64,000 nt of DNA from an uncultured Oscillospiraceae bacterium (GTDB taxonomy: Bacteria; Bacillota; Clostridia; Oscillospirales; Ruminococcaceae): assembly GCA_900542145.1 (NCBI GenBank), contig UQMF01000012.1, positions 1 to 64,000 of the forward strand. The letters run 5' to 3'. Positions 54,049-62,372 of the stretch are shown piece after piece (positions within the stretch are counted from its first letter, which is position 1; every line of letters begins with the position of its first letter). A program made the translations under genes and the position numbers. The notes under the pieces are model-generated. The model worked only from the letters and a program-made list of their open reading frames with translations, was not told the DNA's origin and searched no databases.

Positions 54049-54789
54049 ATGAAGATATTCAGCAAGACGGACATAGGTCTGCTGCGCGATGAGAACCAGG
54101 ACTGCGTCTGGAGCGCTGCGCTGTCGGACAATTCCTGCGCCGCAGTTCTCTGCGACGGAATGGGCGGAGAAATGCACGGCGGAGTTGCGAGCAGGCTCGC
54201 TGTGGACGTCATATCAAAGCGTATCAGCGAGAATTTTACGGAGTACATGAGCCGCAATACGGTGCGGAATCTGCTTATAACTGCGGTGTCGGCGGCAAAC
54301 AGCATTGTGTATGACGCCGCTCTGAAGGAGCCTGCTGGCACCGTTATGGGCACCACCTGCGTGGCTGCGATAGTATCCGGCGGCAGGGCGTATATTGTGA
54401 ATGTTGGCGACAGCCGTGGATATCATCTGTTTACCAGCGACGACAGCGAGTGTATTCAGCAGGTGACCAAGGATCACTCCCATGTGAGGGATCTCATCGA
54501 CCGCGGCGAGATCACCGAGGAGCAGGCCAGGACGCACCCCGAGCGCAACAAGATAACCCGTGCCATCGGCGCTGACAGCAGCGTCACGACGGATTATTTC
54601 GAGGTAGACATGGCGGAGGGCGACATGCTGCTGCTGTGTTCAGACGGGCTTTCTTCCTACGGCGACGACATGGATATTCTCGACATCTGCTTCGAGAATC
54701 CGCCGGAGAGAGTATGCGACGAGCTGGTGGATTACGCCAACGGCAACGGCGGTCACGACAACATTTCCGTGGCTCTTTTCGCCGTGTAA
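54049..54789 (+). CDS. stp: PP2C-type Ser/Thr protein phosphatase (Stp/PrpC)
   Basis: Reverses phosphorylation by the neighbouring PrkC kinase. The 246-residue protein carries the PP2C metal motifs TDIGLLRDENQD, LCDGMGGEMHGG, VNVGDSRGY, then LLCSDGLSSYGDD and GGHDNISV. No membrane segment is present. It precedes prkC by 160 bp and prkC has its own promoter, so the two can be made in different ratios. Confidence 0.94.
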   Translation: MKIFSKTDIGLLRDENQDCVWSAALSDNSCAAVLCDGMGGEMHGGVASRLAVDVISKRISENFTEYMSRNTVRNLLITAVSAANSIVYDAALKEPAGTVMGTTCVAAIVSGGRAYIVNVGDSRGYHLFTSDDSECIQQVTKDHSHVRDLIDRGEITEEQARTHPERNKITRAIGADSSVTTDYFEVDMAEGDMLLLCSDGLSSYGDDMDILDICFENPPERVCDELVDYANGNGGHDNISVALFAV

Positions 54790-54826
54790 CAATGTTTACA
54801 GATTGATTACAAATTCTTGAAATCAG

Positions 54827-54856
54827 TTGACAGTTGCCCGGGCTATGTGGTATCAT
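54827..54856 (+). promoter_or_regulatory. Promoter of prkC
   Basis: TTGACA (54827-54832), 18 bases, then TATCAT (54851-54856) lies in the 159-bp gap between stp and prkC, 93 bases before the kinase start. Confidence 0.65.
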
Positions 54857-54948
54857 TATAGCGGTAACTATATTGAATCTGTTTCCGGACGGCGCTTCCA
54901 TACGGCGCAGCCCTTATTGATAATGTATGGAGAAATGGCGGAGCATTT

Positions 54949-57204
54949 ATGGACAGTAACATCGGAAAAAAGCTTGACGGCAGATACGAGCTGCTTGAGC
55001 TTATCGGCGTCGGGGGAATGGCGGATATATACAAGGCCCGCGACATCGTAGAGGACCGCATTGTTGCGGTAAAGATACTCAAGACGGAGTTCGCCGGCAG
55101 CGATGAATTCCTGCGCAGATTCCGTAATGAATCCAAGGCGATAGCGCTGCTTTCCCACCCGAATATCGTAAAGATCTACGACGTGGGATTCACCGATAAG
55201 GTGCAGTTCATCGTTATGGAATACGTTGACGGTATCACGCTTACTGATTACATCGAACAGCAGGGCGTGCTGAAATGGCGCGACGCGGTTCACTTCACTA
55301 TTCAGATACTTAAGGCGCTCCAGCACGCGCACGACCGCGGTATCGTACACCGCGACATAAAGTCCAGCAACGTCATGCTGCTGAGCGACGGCACCATCAA
55401 GGTCATGGATTTCGGTATCGCGCGCTTCAACCGCGAGAATAACAAGACAATGTCCGAAAAGACCATTGGTTCGGTGCACTACATCAGCCCGGAGCAGGCG
55501 CGCGGCGACATCACCGACGAGCGCAGCGACATCTATTCCGTGGGCGTAGCACTTTACGAAATGCTCACCGGAAGGAAGCCCTTCGATGGCGACACACCCG
55601 TGTCCATCGCGCTCATGCATATGCAGAGCACCCCGAAGAAGCCCTCCGAGATCAACAGCACTATCGCCGAGGGTCTTGAGCAGATCGTCATGCGTGCAAT
55701 GCAGAAGGATCCTGCGCAGCGCTACCAGACCGCCGGGGAGATGATAAAGGATCTTGAGGAGTTCCGCAAGAATCCGGGTATCGTGTTCGATTATAAGTAC
55801 AACTCCACTGATGGAACAACAAAGTATTTCGACCGTCCTATCCCTGCCGCCGACCAGGAGCGCAGGCGCCGCCAGCAGCCGCAGGAGGATCCTGACGATG
55901 ACGAGGACGATGATTACGACGATGATGACGAGGACGAATACGAAGAGCGCCGTTCTCCGCTGATCCCGATCCTGTTCGCGGTAGGAACCGCGTTCGTCAT
56001 CGCGACAGTGTTCCTGGTTCTGCTCATCGTGTTCAAGAATCTTGACGTGTCGGCGAGCGACATTGAGTCCGTGGTAAATCCGTCCGGAGGAAGCACCATC
56101 AGCGTTTCCGATGATAACGAGTTCCTCATGCCGAACCTTGTCGGAATGTCCTGGGAGGATGCTAACCAGAAGTACTCCAAGTACATGAAGCTCAAGGCTG
56201 AGCAGGAGTGGAGCTCCGTGACCAAGGATCAGATCTTCGACCAGGAATACGCCGAGGGCAGAAAGGTCAAGACCGGAGTTGAGGTCACTGTAAAGGTCAG
56301 CAAGGGAATCCGCCAGGTGGAGATACAGGATCTTGAGAACCTGTCCCTGTCCATTGCGGAGACCAAGCTTGAGAAAGACGGCTTCGTGGTCAGAAAGACT
56401 TACGAGGAGAGCGACGACGTTGCCAAGGATACTGTTATCCGCTCCGAGCCGAGCGCCCATGAGATGGCAGACCAGGGAAGCACTGTAGTGCTGGTTGTCA
56501 GTCTTGGCCCGAAGGATACGCAGGTCAATGTGCCGAAGTTCGTCAGCCTGCCGCTGAGCGTGGCGATACAGCGCGCCGATGAGTACCACCTGAAGTACCA
56601 GGTAGAGTACAAGGGCAGCGAGGAATACGACGCAGACGTGGTAATGGAACAGAGCATTGAGCCGAACAGCAGGGTAGACCGTGACACCGAGATCTTATTC
56701 ACGGTAAGCACCGGCAAGCCCGATGAAAAGACGAAGAACATCAAGTTCACGCTTCCCAAGAAGGCGACCGGCGAGTTCGTATTCAACTATTACGTTGACG
56801 GCGTGCTTGACGAGAATGCCAAGGTGCAGATGGATATCGGCCTTGCTTCCAACAAGACAATGAACTACAGCGTGGTCGGCAAGCCCGGCGAAACCAAGAA
56901 CGTCACCGTCAAGGTTACTTCCGTTGAAACCGGAAAGACCGGAACCTATGTGGATATTGTCGTAACGTTCCCGGAGGACGACGGCAAGGTTACTGCAGAG
57001 GAGGAGTTCAACAGCGGCGTATTCAGCGAGCTGCTTATCGCCGACGACACTGACGAGCCGATCTTTGAAACCAGCGAACAGACCCCGGACACCGTTGACA
57101 CCAACGAGCCTGAGCCTGCGCACACGACTACTCATACGACTTCCAACACCGAGCCGGTGGAGCCTGATCCCGGTATACCGGTCACTGACACGAACAGGGG
57201 GTAA
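54949..57204 (+). CDS. prkC: PASTA-domain Ser/Thr protein kinase PrkC
   Basis: A membrane receptor kinase that senses peptidoglycan fragments, 751 residues. The kinase domain (about 1-280) has Lys42, HRDIKSSN with the catalytic Asp136, the DFG Asp154 and SPEQARGD. A very acidic juxtamembrane stretch lies near 305-330, then one membrane helix (about 338-362). Outside are three PASTA-like repeats (starting near LMPNLVGMSWEDAN, QDLENLSLSIAETK and VPKFVSLPLSVAIQ), a beta domain and a Thr/Pro-rich tail. In spore formers such kinases can trigger germination by muropeptides, which fits the ger operon in the window. Confidence 0.94.
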   Translation: MDSNIGKKLDGRYELLELIGVGGMADIYKARDIVEDRIVAVKILKTEFAGSDEFLRRFRNESKAIALLSHPNIVKIYDVGFTDKVQFIVMEYVDGITLTDYIEQQGVLKWRDAVHFTIQILKALQHAHDRGIVHRDIKSSNVMLLSDGTIKVMDFGIARFNRENNKTMSEKTIGSVHYISPEQARGDITDERSDIYSVGVALYEMLTGRKPFDGDTPVSIALMHMQSTPKKPSEINSTIAEGLEQIVMRAMQKDPAQRYQTAGEMIKDLEEFRKNPGIVFDYKYNSTDGTTKYFDRPIPAADQERRRRQQPQEDPDDDEDDDYDDDDEDEYEERRSPLIPILFAVGTAFVIATVFLVLLIVFKNLDVSASDIESVVNPSGGSTISVSDDNEFLMPNLVGMSWEDANQKYSKYMKLKAEQEWSSVTKDQIFDQEYAEGRKVKTGVEVTVKVSKGIRQVEIQDLENLSLSIAETKLEKDGFVVRKTYEESDDVAKDTVIRSEPSAHEMADQGSTVVLVVSLGPKDTQVNVPKFVSLPLSVAIQRADEYHLKYQVEYKGSEEYDADVVMEQSIEPNSRVDRDTEILFTVSTGKPDEKTKNIKFTLPKKATGEFVFNYYVDGVLDENAKVQMDIGLASNKTMNYSVVGKPGETKNVTVKVTSVETGKTGTYVDIVVTFPEDDGKVTAEEEFNSGVFSELLIADDTDEPIFETSEQTPDTVDTNEPEPAHTTTHTTSNTEPVEPDPGIPVTDTNRG

Positions 57205-57208
57205 TGAT

Positions 57209-58150
57209 ATTTCTGCTGAATATCATGATCATGGAATAATCACCAGAGCAGTCGGGGGCATCTATTATGTAGATGCCCTTTCGGGCTTTGAGGAAAACGG
57301 CGGACTGCACCCCGACGGCAGAACGCTGAAATGCGCCGCCCGTGGACTCTTCCGGCAGAACGGGATAAGTCCCAGCGCCGGGGACATAGTTGAGGTGATC
57401 AGCCAGGAGAATCACGAGCCGCTCATCTCAAGGATACTACCGCGCAGGAATTACCTTGTGCGCCCACCGCTTGCAAATCTGGATGGGATCGTGTTCGTGA
57501 TAAGCTGCGCGGACCCGGCTCCGAACCGCTTCATTCTGGATAAGCTTATCGCAATTGCGGACAGCAAATCCATTGAGCCGATGATTGCGTTCACGAAATG
57601 CGACCTGGAGCAGGCGGAGGAGCTTGCTCACATATACAGCGGCATCGGGATCACCGTCTGCATGGTGAACAATCTCACGGGAGAGGGCGCGGAGTCCGTC
57701 CGGGAGTTCATAAACGGCAGGGTCACGGCGTTTATCGGGAATTCCGGCGTGGGGAAATCCAGTCTGATGAACACGCTGTTCCCACAGCTTTCATTGGAAA
57801 CCGCCGTCATCAGCAAGAAACTCGGCAGAGGAAAACATACCACTCGTCAGGTGCAGCTGTACCGTCTGAGCGAACTTGACCCGGCAATGACCGGGTATTC
57901 CGCGGACACGCCGGGATTCTCCACCGTGGACACCGAGCGCTACTGTCGTATCCCGGCAGGGGAGCTTGACAACAGCTTCCGTGAATTCTCAAAATACGCG
58001 GAGAAGTGCCGTTTTGCGGACTGCGCCCACATAAAGGAGAAGGACTGCGCCGTCAGGGCGGCGGCGGAAAGCGGCGAGATCGCGCGCTCGCGCTACGAAA
58101 GCTATCTCAGAATGCATGAGGAAGCAAGCAGGATAAACGATTGGGAGTGA
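57209..58150 (+). CDS. rsgA: Ribosome small-subunit GTPase RsgA
   Basis: A circularly permuted GTPase that helps late 30S assembly. The OB-fold start is GIITRAVGGIYYVDALSGF. G4 (FTKCDLEQA) comes before G1 (GNSGVGKSSLMN) and G3 (DTPGF), and the zinc site is CRFADCAHIKEKDC. No ATG, GTG or TTG lies in frame near the expected start. An ATT at 57209 stands seven bases after GGGGG (within CAGGGGGTAATGAT) and would give 313 residues of normal length. A CTG 24 bases earlier is a weaker choice. The frame remains open further upstream inside prkC, but that part is not RsgA-like. Confidence 0.85.
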   Translation: MSAEYHDHGIITRAVGGIYYVDALSGFEENGGLHPDGRTLKCAARGLFRQNGISPSAGDIVEVISQENHEPLISRILPRRNYLVRPPLANLDGIVFVISCADPAPNRFILDKLIAIADSKSIEPMIAFTKCDLEQAEELAHIYSGIGITVCMVNNLTGEGAESVREFINGRVTAFIGNSGVGKSSLMNTLFPQLSLETAVISKKLGRGKHTTRQVQLYRLSELDPAMTGYSADTPGFSTVDTERYCRIPAGELDNSFREFSKYAEKCRFADCAHIKEKDCAVRAAAESGEIARSRYESYLRMHEEASRINDWE

Positions 58151-58154
58151 GCAA

Positions 58155-58763
58155 ATGTCCAGGATATGTTCAGTGATATGCGGCTCCCCGGAGGGGAACC
58201 TGATCGGGCGCCCGGAGGGGCTGATTATATGCGCCGACCGCGGCTACGACATTGCGGCGGCGGCAGGAGTGACTCCGGACATCGTCGTCGGGGATTTCGA
58301 CAGCTCCGAGCGTCCGCTCCCGGAGGGAATCCGGGTGATCCGTGTGGATCCTGTCAAGGACGACACGGACACCATTCTCGCCTGCGACACCGCAATTGAG
58401 GAGGGCTGCGATGAGATTCGACTGTACTGCGCCACCGGCGGCAGACCGGACCACACGATCGCCAATATCCAGACGCTGGAGTACCTGCGCGTCCGGGGAG
58501 TCCACGGAATCATCATCGGCGACAGATTCCGCATGTACCTTGTGCATGAGCGCGAGGAGGTTATCCCGGCGTTCAGCGGGTATGTTTCGGTGTTCTCCTA
58601 CGGCGAAACCTGCATGGTGAGCGAATACGGAATGAAATATAACCTGGTGCGCTATCGGCTGGATAATGCGTTTCCGCTCGGCGTAAGCAACGAGGTCGCG
58701 GAGAGCGAGGGGCATATAATAGTCCATGGAGGCACGGCGCTTGTCGTAGAATATCACAACTGA
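58155..58763 (+). CDS. thiN: Thiamine pyrophosphokinase
   Basis: Transfers pyrophosphate from ATP to thiamine to make the cofactor TPP, 202 residues. ICADRGYDIAAAAGVTPDIV and VGDFDSSERP are the catalytic region, followed by DPVKDDTDTILACDTAIEEG and ATGGRPDHTIANIQTL, the family signatures. GGGAGTGAGCAA precedes the ATG. In many Firmicutes rpe lies between rsgA and thiN; here it is absent and the genes are four bases apart. Confidence 0.93.
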   Translation: MSRICSVICGSPEGNLIGRPEGLIICADRGYDIAAAAGVTPDIVVGDFDSSERPLPEGIRVIRVDPVKDDTDTILACDTAIEEGCDEIRLYCATGGRPDHTIANIQTLEYLRVRGVHGIIIGDRFRMYLVHEREEVIPAFSGYVSVFSYGETCMVSEYGMKYNLVRYRLDNAFPLGVSNEVAESEGHIIVHGGTALVVEYHN

Positions 58764-58767
58764 AAAC

Positions 58768-58801
58768 ACCCCATCTCGTCCAATGAGATGGGGTGAATTT
58801 T
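58768..58801. terminator. Bidirectional terminator after thiN
   Basis: CACCCCATCTC (58768-58778) and GAGATGGGGTG (58786-58796) form a perfect 11-bp stem followed by AATTTTT on the plus strand. On the minus strand GTTTTCAG follows it, where it closes the Cthe_2159-like gene that ends at 58801. Confidence 0.85.
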
Positions 58802-60759
58802 TATGCCGCTGAGCCGGAATTGGTGCTCTGCTCCGGAGGTGTTCCGGGGGCGCCGCCTGGAGGATTCCCAGTGGCTCCGTCCGGAGGTGTGGGGGGAGTT
58901 CCGCCGTCATTGCCCTGACCGGGCTTGCCGAATCCGCCGCTCCAGGGAGTGTCCCCGTCCCGGGTCCAGGCTCCGAAGCCTGTCCCGGAGGCTCCGCCGC
59001 CGCTCACGCCGTCCGTAGCTGTGACGGTAGCCAGAAGCTCCTCGTCGGCGTATATCGTGTAGGTGCTGCCGGCGGTAAGTTCCGGCGATGAGAATATGAG
59101 GGATTCGCATGCCTTGGGAGTTATCGTGGTGAGTACCGCGTTACCGTCCTCGTCGCGCACCTCGATGGTGGAATCCGCCGGGGCGCTGCTGTAGATGGAA
59201 ATGCATGGCTGGGACAGCGTGCTGGGAGCCTGCGCCATTCCCTTGGAGCCGAGGGCGATGAGCGTTCCGCCACTGAGTGCGAAGGACTGGTCATAGTCAA
59301 GCGCGCCGTTTCCGTTGTCCGTGGGTCCGAATACGACCAGAATTCCGCCGCTCATGGAGATTGTGCCGTTGGAATCCACGCCGTCGCCGTTGGCGTTGGC
59401 GGTGACGCTGCCGCCGGAAATAGTGATGTAGGGAGTGTATCCGAGTTCATCGGAACTGCCGTTTGCGTTCAGTCCGTCATCAAAGGCTACCAGGGATATC
59501 GTGCCGCCGGATATCTCAATGCCGGGGGCTTCCAGTCCCTCGTAGCTGTCGGAAATGTTGATCTCGCCGTTTTCAATGACGAGAAGCGCGTCTGCATTGA
59601 TTCCATCATCACCAGAGGACAGGTTGAGCACTCCACCGGTGATTGTCACACCGCCGTTGGAGTGCACGGAATCGTCCGCGCTGTCCGTCGTCAGAGTACC
59701 GCCGGTTATGGAGATCGCGGTGCCTGCCTTGACGCCCTTCATGCTCTCCGCTGAATTACCGGAGCTGTCGGTCAGGTTGCTGAAGTCGAAGCCGCTGCTG
59801 CCATCGGTGGAGAAATCGCCGAAGTGCCCTCTGCCGAATCCGCGGTCGTTCTCGGCGGTGTGCTCCACGGTGGAGCTTCCGTCGCCGGATACGATGTTGA
59901 TGTCGCCGCCGGTTATGCTGAGCGTGGTTTCCGCCTGGATCCCATCGTTGCCGCTGGCGATGTCTATGGTACCGCCGGTTATGCTCACATATCCTTTGCC
60001 GGAATCGCTGGAGTTGGTGGATTTCAGCCCATCAAGTCCGCTGTTGACGGTTATGGTCCCGGCGGCGGCAAGCAGGTAGTCCTTGCCGATGATACCGTCC
60101 TCGACGGCGGTAACGGTTATGTTTCCGCCGCAGAGCCTGAGTCCGTCCTTGCTGCGGATTCCGTCCCTGTACGCTCCGTTTACGCTGAGGGAACCATCGC
60201 CATTTATGACCAGGGTCTCCCGGGAGAACAGCGCCGCCCCGGTGGATTCAGCCTCGTCTGTGGAGTAATCGGTGCCGTCGGAGATGGAGTTCTGCGTGTT
60301 GGTGTTGAGCGTGACAGTCAGCTTGTCCGCGCTTTCGCAGAGTATCGCCGGACCAGTCTTGCAGGTGAGGTCAACGCCGTTCAGCACGAGATATACGTCA
60401 TCGTCCTTGCCGCAGTCGATGATGATCTGCCCGTCGGCGCAGGTGCCGGAGATGGAGTAACTCCCGGCGGCTGAGATTGTAACAACATTTCCGTCGGCGG
60501 AAACTCCGCTGCCCATGCACTGCACTCCGGTGGAGGTGAATGCGACTGCGCTGGCGCACTCCGCCGAGGGGGAAAGGTCCTTTTCGGACGCCTGATGGAA
60601 TACCGCCGCAACTGACATATCCGAGGTTTCGCCGGTGGGCAGTGCGGTGGCGGCACTCTCTCCGCTGACCGCAGAGGAAGTTCCGCTGCCGCTACAGCCT
60701 GTATTTACCGAGATCGCCAGCGAGCATAGTGCCGCCAGCGCTTTGTAACCTGATCTCAT
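58801..60759 (-). CDS. Lipoprotein with Cthe_2159-like carbohydrate-binding beta-helix domain
   Basis: A 652-residue cell-surface lipoprotein. The lipobox is SVNTGCSGSG (Cys22). The middle 450 residues are a run of short beta-helix turns with the pattern 'xISGGxxxxxSxxDGI' (for example YVSITGGTIDIASGNDGIQA), characteristic of the family of Cthe_2159, a cellulose- and pectin-binding protein. The C-terminus is a Gly/Pro/Thr-rich tail (TPPTPPDGATGNPPGGAPGT). AAGGAG precedes the ATG. It is the third gene of the VTC-DUF4956 operon, so it probably acts at the cell surface with those proteins. Enzyme activity cannot be claimed. Confidence 0.88.
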   Translation of the reverse strand: MRSGYKALAALCSLAISVNTGCSGSGTSSAVSGESAATALPTGETSDMSVAAVFHQASEKDLSPSAECASAVAFTSTGVQCMGSGVSADGNVVTISAAGSYSISGTCADGQIIIDCGKDDDVYLVLNGVDLTCKTGPAILCESADKLTVTLNTNTQNSISDGTDYSTDEAESTGAALFSRETLVINGDGSLSVNGAYRDGIRSKDGLRLCGGNITVTAVEDGIIGKDYLLAAAGTITVNSGLDGLKSTNSSDSGKGYVSITGGTIDIASGNDGIQAETTLSITGGDINIVSGDGSSTVEHTAENDRGFGRGHFGDFSTDGSSGFDFSNLTDSSGNSAESMKGVKAGTAISITGGTLTTDSADDSVHSNGGVTITGGVLNLSSGDDGINADALLVIENGEINISDSYEGLEAPGIEISGGTISLVAFDDGLNANGSSDELGYTPYITISGGSVTANANGDGVDSNGTISMSGGILVVFGPTDNGNGALDYDQSFALSGGTLIALGSKGMAQAPSTLSQPCISIYSSAPADSTIEVRDEDGNAVLTTITPKACESLIFSSPELTAGSTYTIYADEELLATVTATDGVSGGGASGTGFGAWTRDGDTPWSGGFGKPGQGNDGGTPPTPPDGATGNPPGGAPGTPPEQSTNSGSAA

Positions 60760-60789
60760 AATAGTGCTCCTTAGTGTAATAACTGTATC

Positions 60790-61461
60790 TCAGAGGGATT
60801 CGCAGCTGTCGGGGGCAAGACCGATGGAGATGGTCAGATTGCCGTTTCGTGTGCGGAGCTTGTCGATGAGCTCCTTTTCCCGGGCAGCGTCCTTTTCAAC
60901 GATTTCATAGCGCAGGTCGAAAAGCGTTCCCATTGCGGTGCTCTTGACCATGACGAGTTCGCTGGACGAGAGGAATTCGTCGAAGATGTCGCTGAATGCG
61001 TCGGTGTAGTTCATGTCCTCCGGAATAGTGATACGGAGTATCTTCCTTCGCTGTACATCGCGGAACCGTGGTATAAGTCCCAGCACCGCGAGCACGATCC
61101 CGACGGTTATCGCCAGGAGTACTGCGAACGCTATGTATCCCATGCCGGTGGCAAGTCCGATACACATGCTGTAGAAGATGAAGCAGATGTCCCGGGCGTT
61201 TCCGGGGGTGGAGCGGAATCTCACCAGGCTGAACGCGCCCATGACCGCAAGCCCGGCGCCAACGGAGCCGTTGACCAGCATTATCACAGTCTGCACCATA
61301 GCCGGGAGTACCACAAGGGTGATAGTAAGGCTGTTGGAGCAGCGCTTTTTACCGAGCCGGTAAAGGAACGCCGACAGCGCGCCGAGGGCGATGGAAACGC
61401 CGGTGCATATCAGCGAGGATGTCATGTCAAGTCCAGTTGACGGGATTATAGTATCAAACAT
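60790..61461 (-). CDS. DUF4956 membrane protein
   Basis: A 223-residue protein with four hydrophobic helices in the first 150 residues (LICTGVSIALGALSAFLYRL, LTITLVVLPAMVQTVIMLVN, GAGLAVMGAFSLVRF, MGYIAFAVLLAITVGIVLAV) and a soluble C-terminal domain. FSLVRFRSTPGNARDICFIF is the conserved loop of the family. The ATG at 61461 follows CGGAGTGA; the longer open frame to 61566 is antisense-like and is not used. It overlaps the VTC gene by eight bases, which implies coupled translation. Its function is not established. Confidence 0.9.
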   Translation of the reverse strand: MFDTIIPSTGLDMTSSLICTGVSIALGALSAFLYRLGKKRCSNSLTITLVVLPAMVQTVIMLVNGSVGAGLAVMGAFSLVRFRSTPGNARDICFIFYSMCIGLATGMGYIAFAVLLAITVGIVLAVLGLIPRFRDVQRRKILRITIPEDMNYTDAFSDIFDEFLSSSELVMVKSTAMGTLFDLRYEIVEKDAAREKELIDKLRTRNGNLTISIGLAPDSCESL

Positions 61462-62203
61462 ATTTTTCACTCCGAGGTTGAATATTGTTGTGGGCGGCTG
61501 AGATGGATTCGCGGTAAACCGCGCCGTATTTCGAGAAGGATCCCGGGAACAACCCGAGTTCCTCAAGCAGGCGTGTGAACCACATCGGGAACGCCGTCGC
61601 GGATTTTACTTCCATAATACAGTGCGGCTGCGATTTCAGCAGGATTCCGCTGGTGCCGCAGCGCATGTCGAGTTCGTCGGTGCGGTAGCGGATATTACGG
61701 TCAAGGGTAAGCCGAAGTTCCTCGTCGTCGTTTCCGTGGAACGCTGTGCGGTCGTAGAATATTGCGGTCCTGGGAGCCAGCCGTAAGCGCTTTACCAGCC
61801 AGTCGATCTCCTGCATTACCTGGATATCGTTGTATCCGGTGCATTCGGGGTATATCCCCCGGACAAGGTAATCCATCGCAGCACCGTATGTAGTCTGCAC
61901 CCGGCGCTTGTAAACCACGCCGTCGTACTTCTTCTTGATCTCAAGGAATGCGACGCTGTAGTCGCCCGGTGTGTTATAGGTACGAAGCCTGACCTTCTGC
62001 TTGTAAACCGGCTTCTGTAACGACGTGCGTATAAGTATATCGTCCGGGCTGTCGCAGTAGAGCGAGCCGTTGGTCTGGCGCGAGTACACGTCCTCCGTCA
62101 TGGAGCCGCGGATACGTCTGAGGAGTTCCTCCTCAATCTCCGCTGTTAGGAGATACTTGACCTCGCTGCGCATGAATGTGTTTGCGTAAGCCGTTTTACT
62201 CAC
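61454..62203 (-). CDS. VTC-domain polyphosphate polymerase-like protein
   Basis: A 249-residue VTC (triphosphate-tunnel) domain protein. RSEVKYLLTAEIEEELLRRI is the typical start, followed by YCDSPDDILIRTSLQKPVYK, KVRLRTYN with basic tunnel residues, FLEIKKKYDGVVYKRR, and the late IMEVKSATAFPMWFTRLLEE. Tunnel enzymes of this kind make or cut polyphosphate or triphosphate. The likely start is GTG at 62203 (CGGGGACG in front); a downstream ATG at 62173 would cut the domain edge. A TATAAT box lies at 62234-62229. It heads the operon with DUF4956 and the Cthe_2159-like protein. Confidence 0.88.
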   Translation of the reverse strand: MSKTAYANTFMRSEVKYLLTAEIEEELLRRIRGSMTEDVYSRQTNGSLYCDSPDDILIRTSLQKPVYKQKVRLRTYNTPGDYSVAFLEIKKKYDGVVYKRRVQTTYGAAMDYLVRGIYPECTGYNDIQVMQEIDWLVKRLRLAPRTAIFYDRTAFHGNDDEELRLTLDRNIRYRTDELDMRCGTSGILLKSQPHCIMEVKSATAFPMWFTRLLEELGLFPGSFSKYGAVYRESISAAHNNIQPRSEKYV

Positions 62204-62334
62204 CGTCCCCGTTTGATCTGATGATAGAATTATACCGCATTTATGTGACAGTTTTATGATAGATGTTAAAGTGTTTTTCTGACCGTGAAAAAAAAGGAGT
62301 AAAGAATTTGTGCACATTGTCTGGTAAAAAAGTG

Positions 62335-62361
62335 AAAAAAGCCCCCGGAATACTCCGGGGG
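62335..62361 (-). terminator. Terminator of queA
   Basis: On the minus strand CCCCCGGA and TCCGGGGG enclose a four-base loop and are followed by CTTTTTTC, 12 bases beyond the queA stop codon. Confidence 0.92.
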
Positions 62362-62372
62362 TCTTTAATGTA

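Noticed and set aside
54868..56589. A 573-codon minus-strand frame
   Set aside because: It is antisense to prkC and contains only composition-driven residues.
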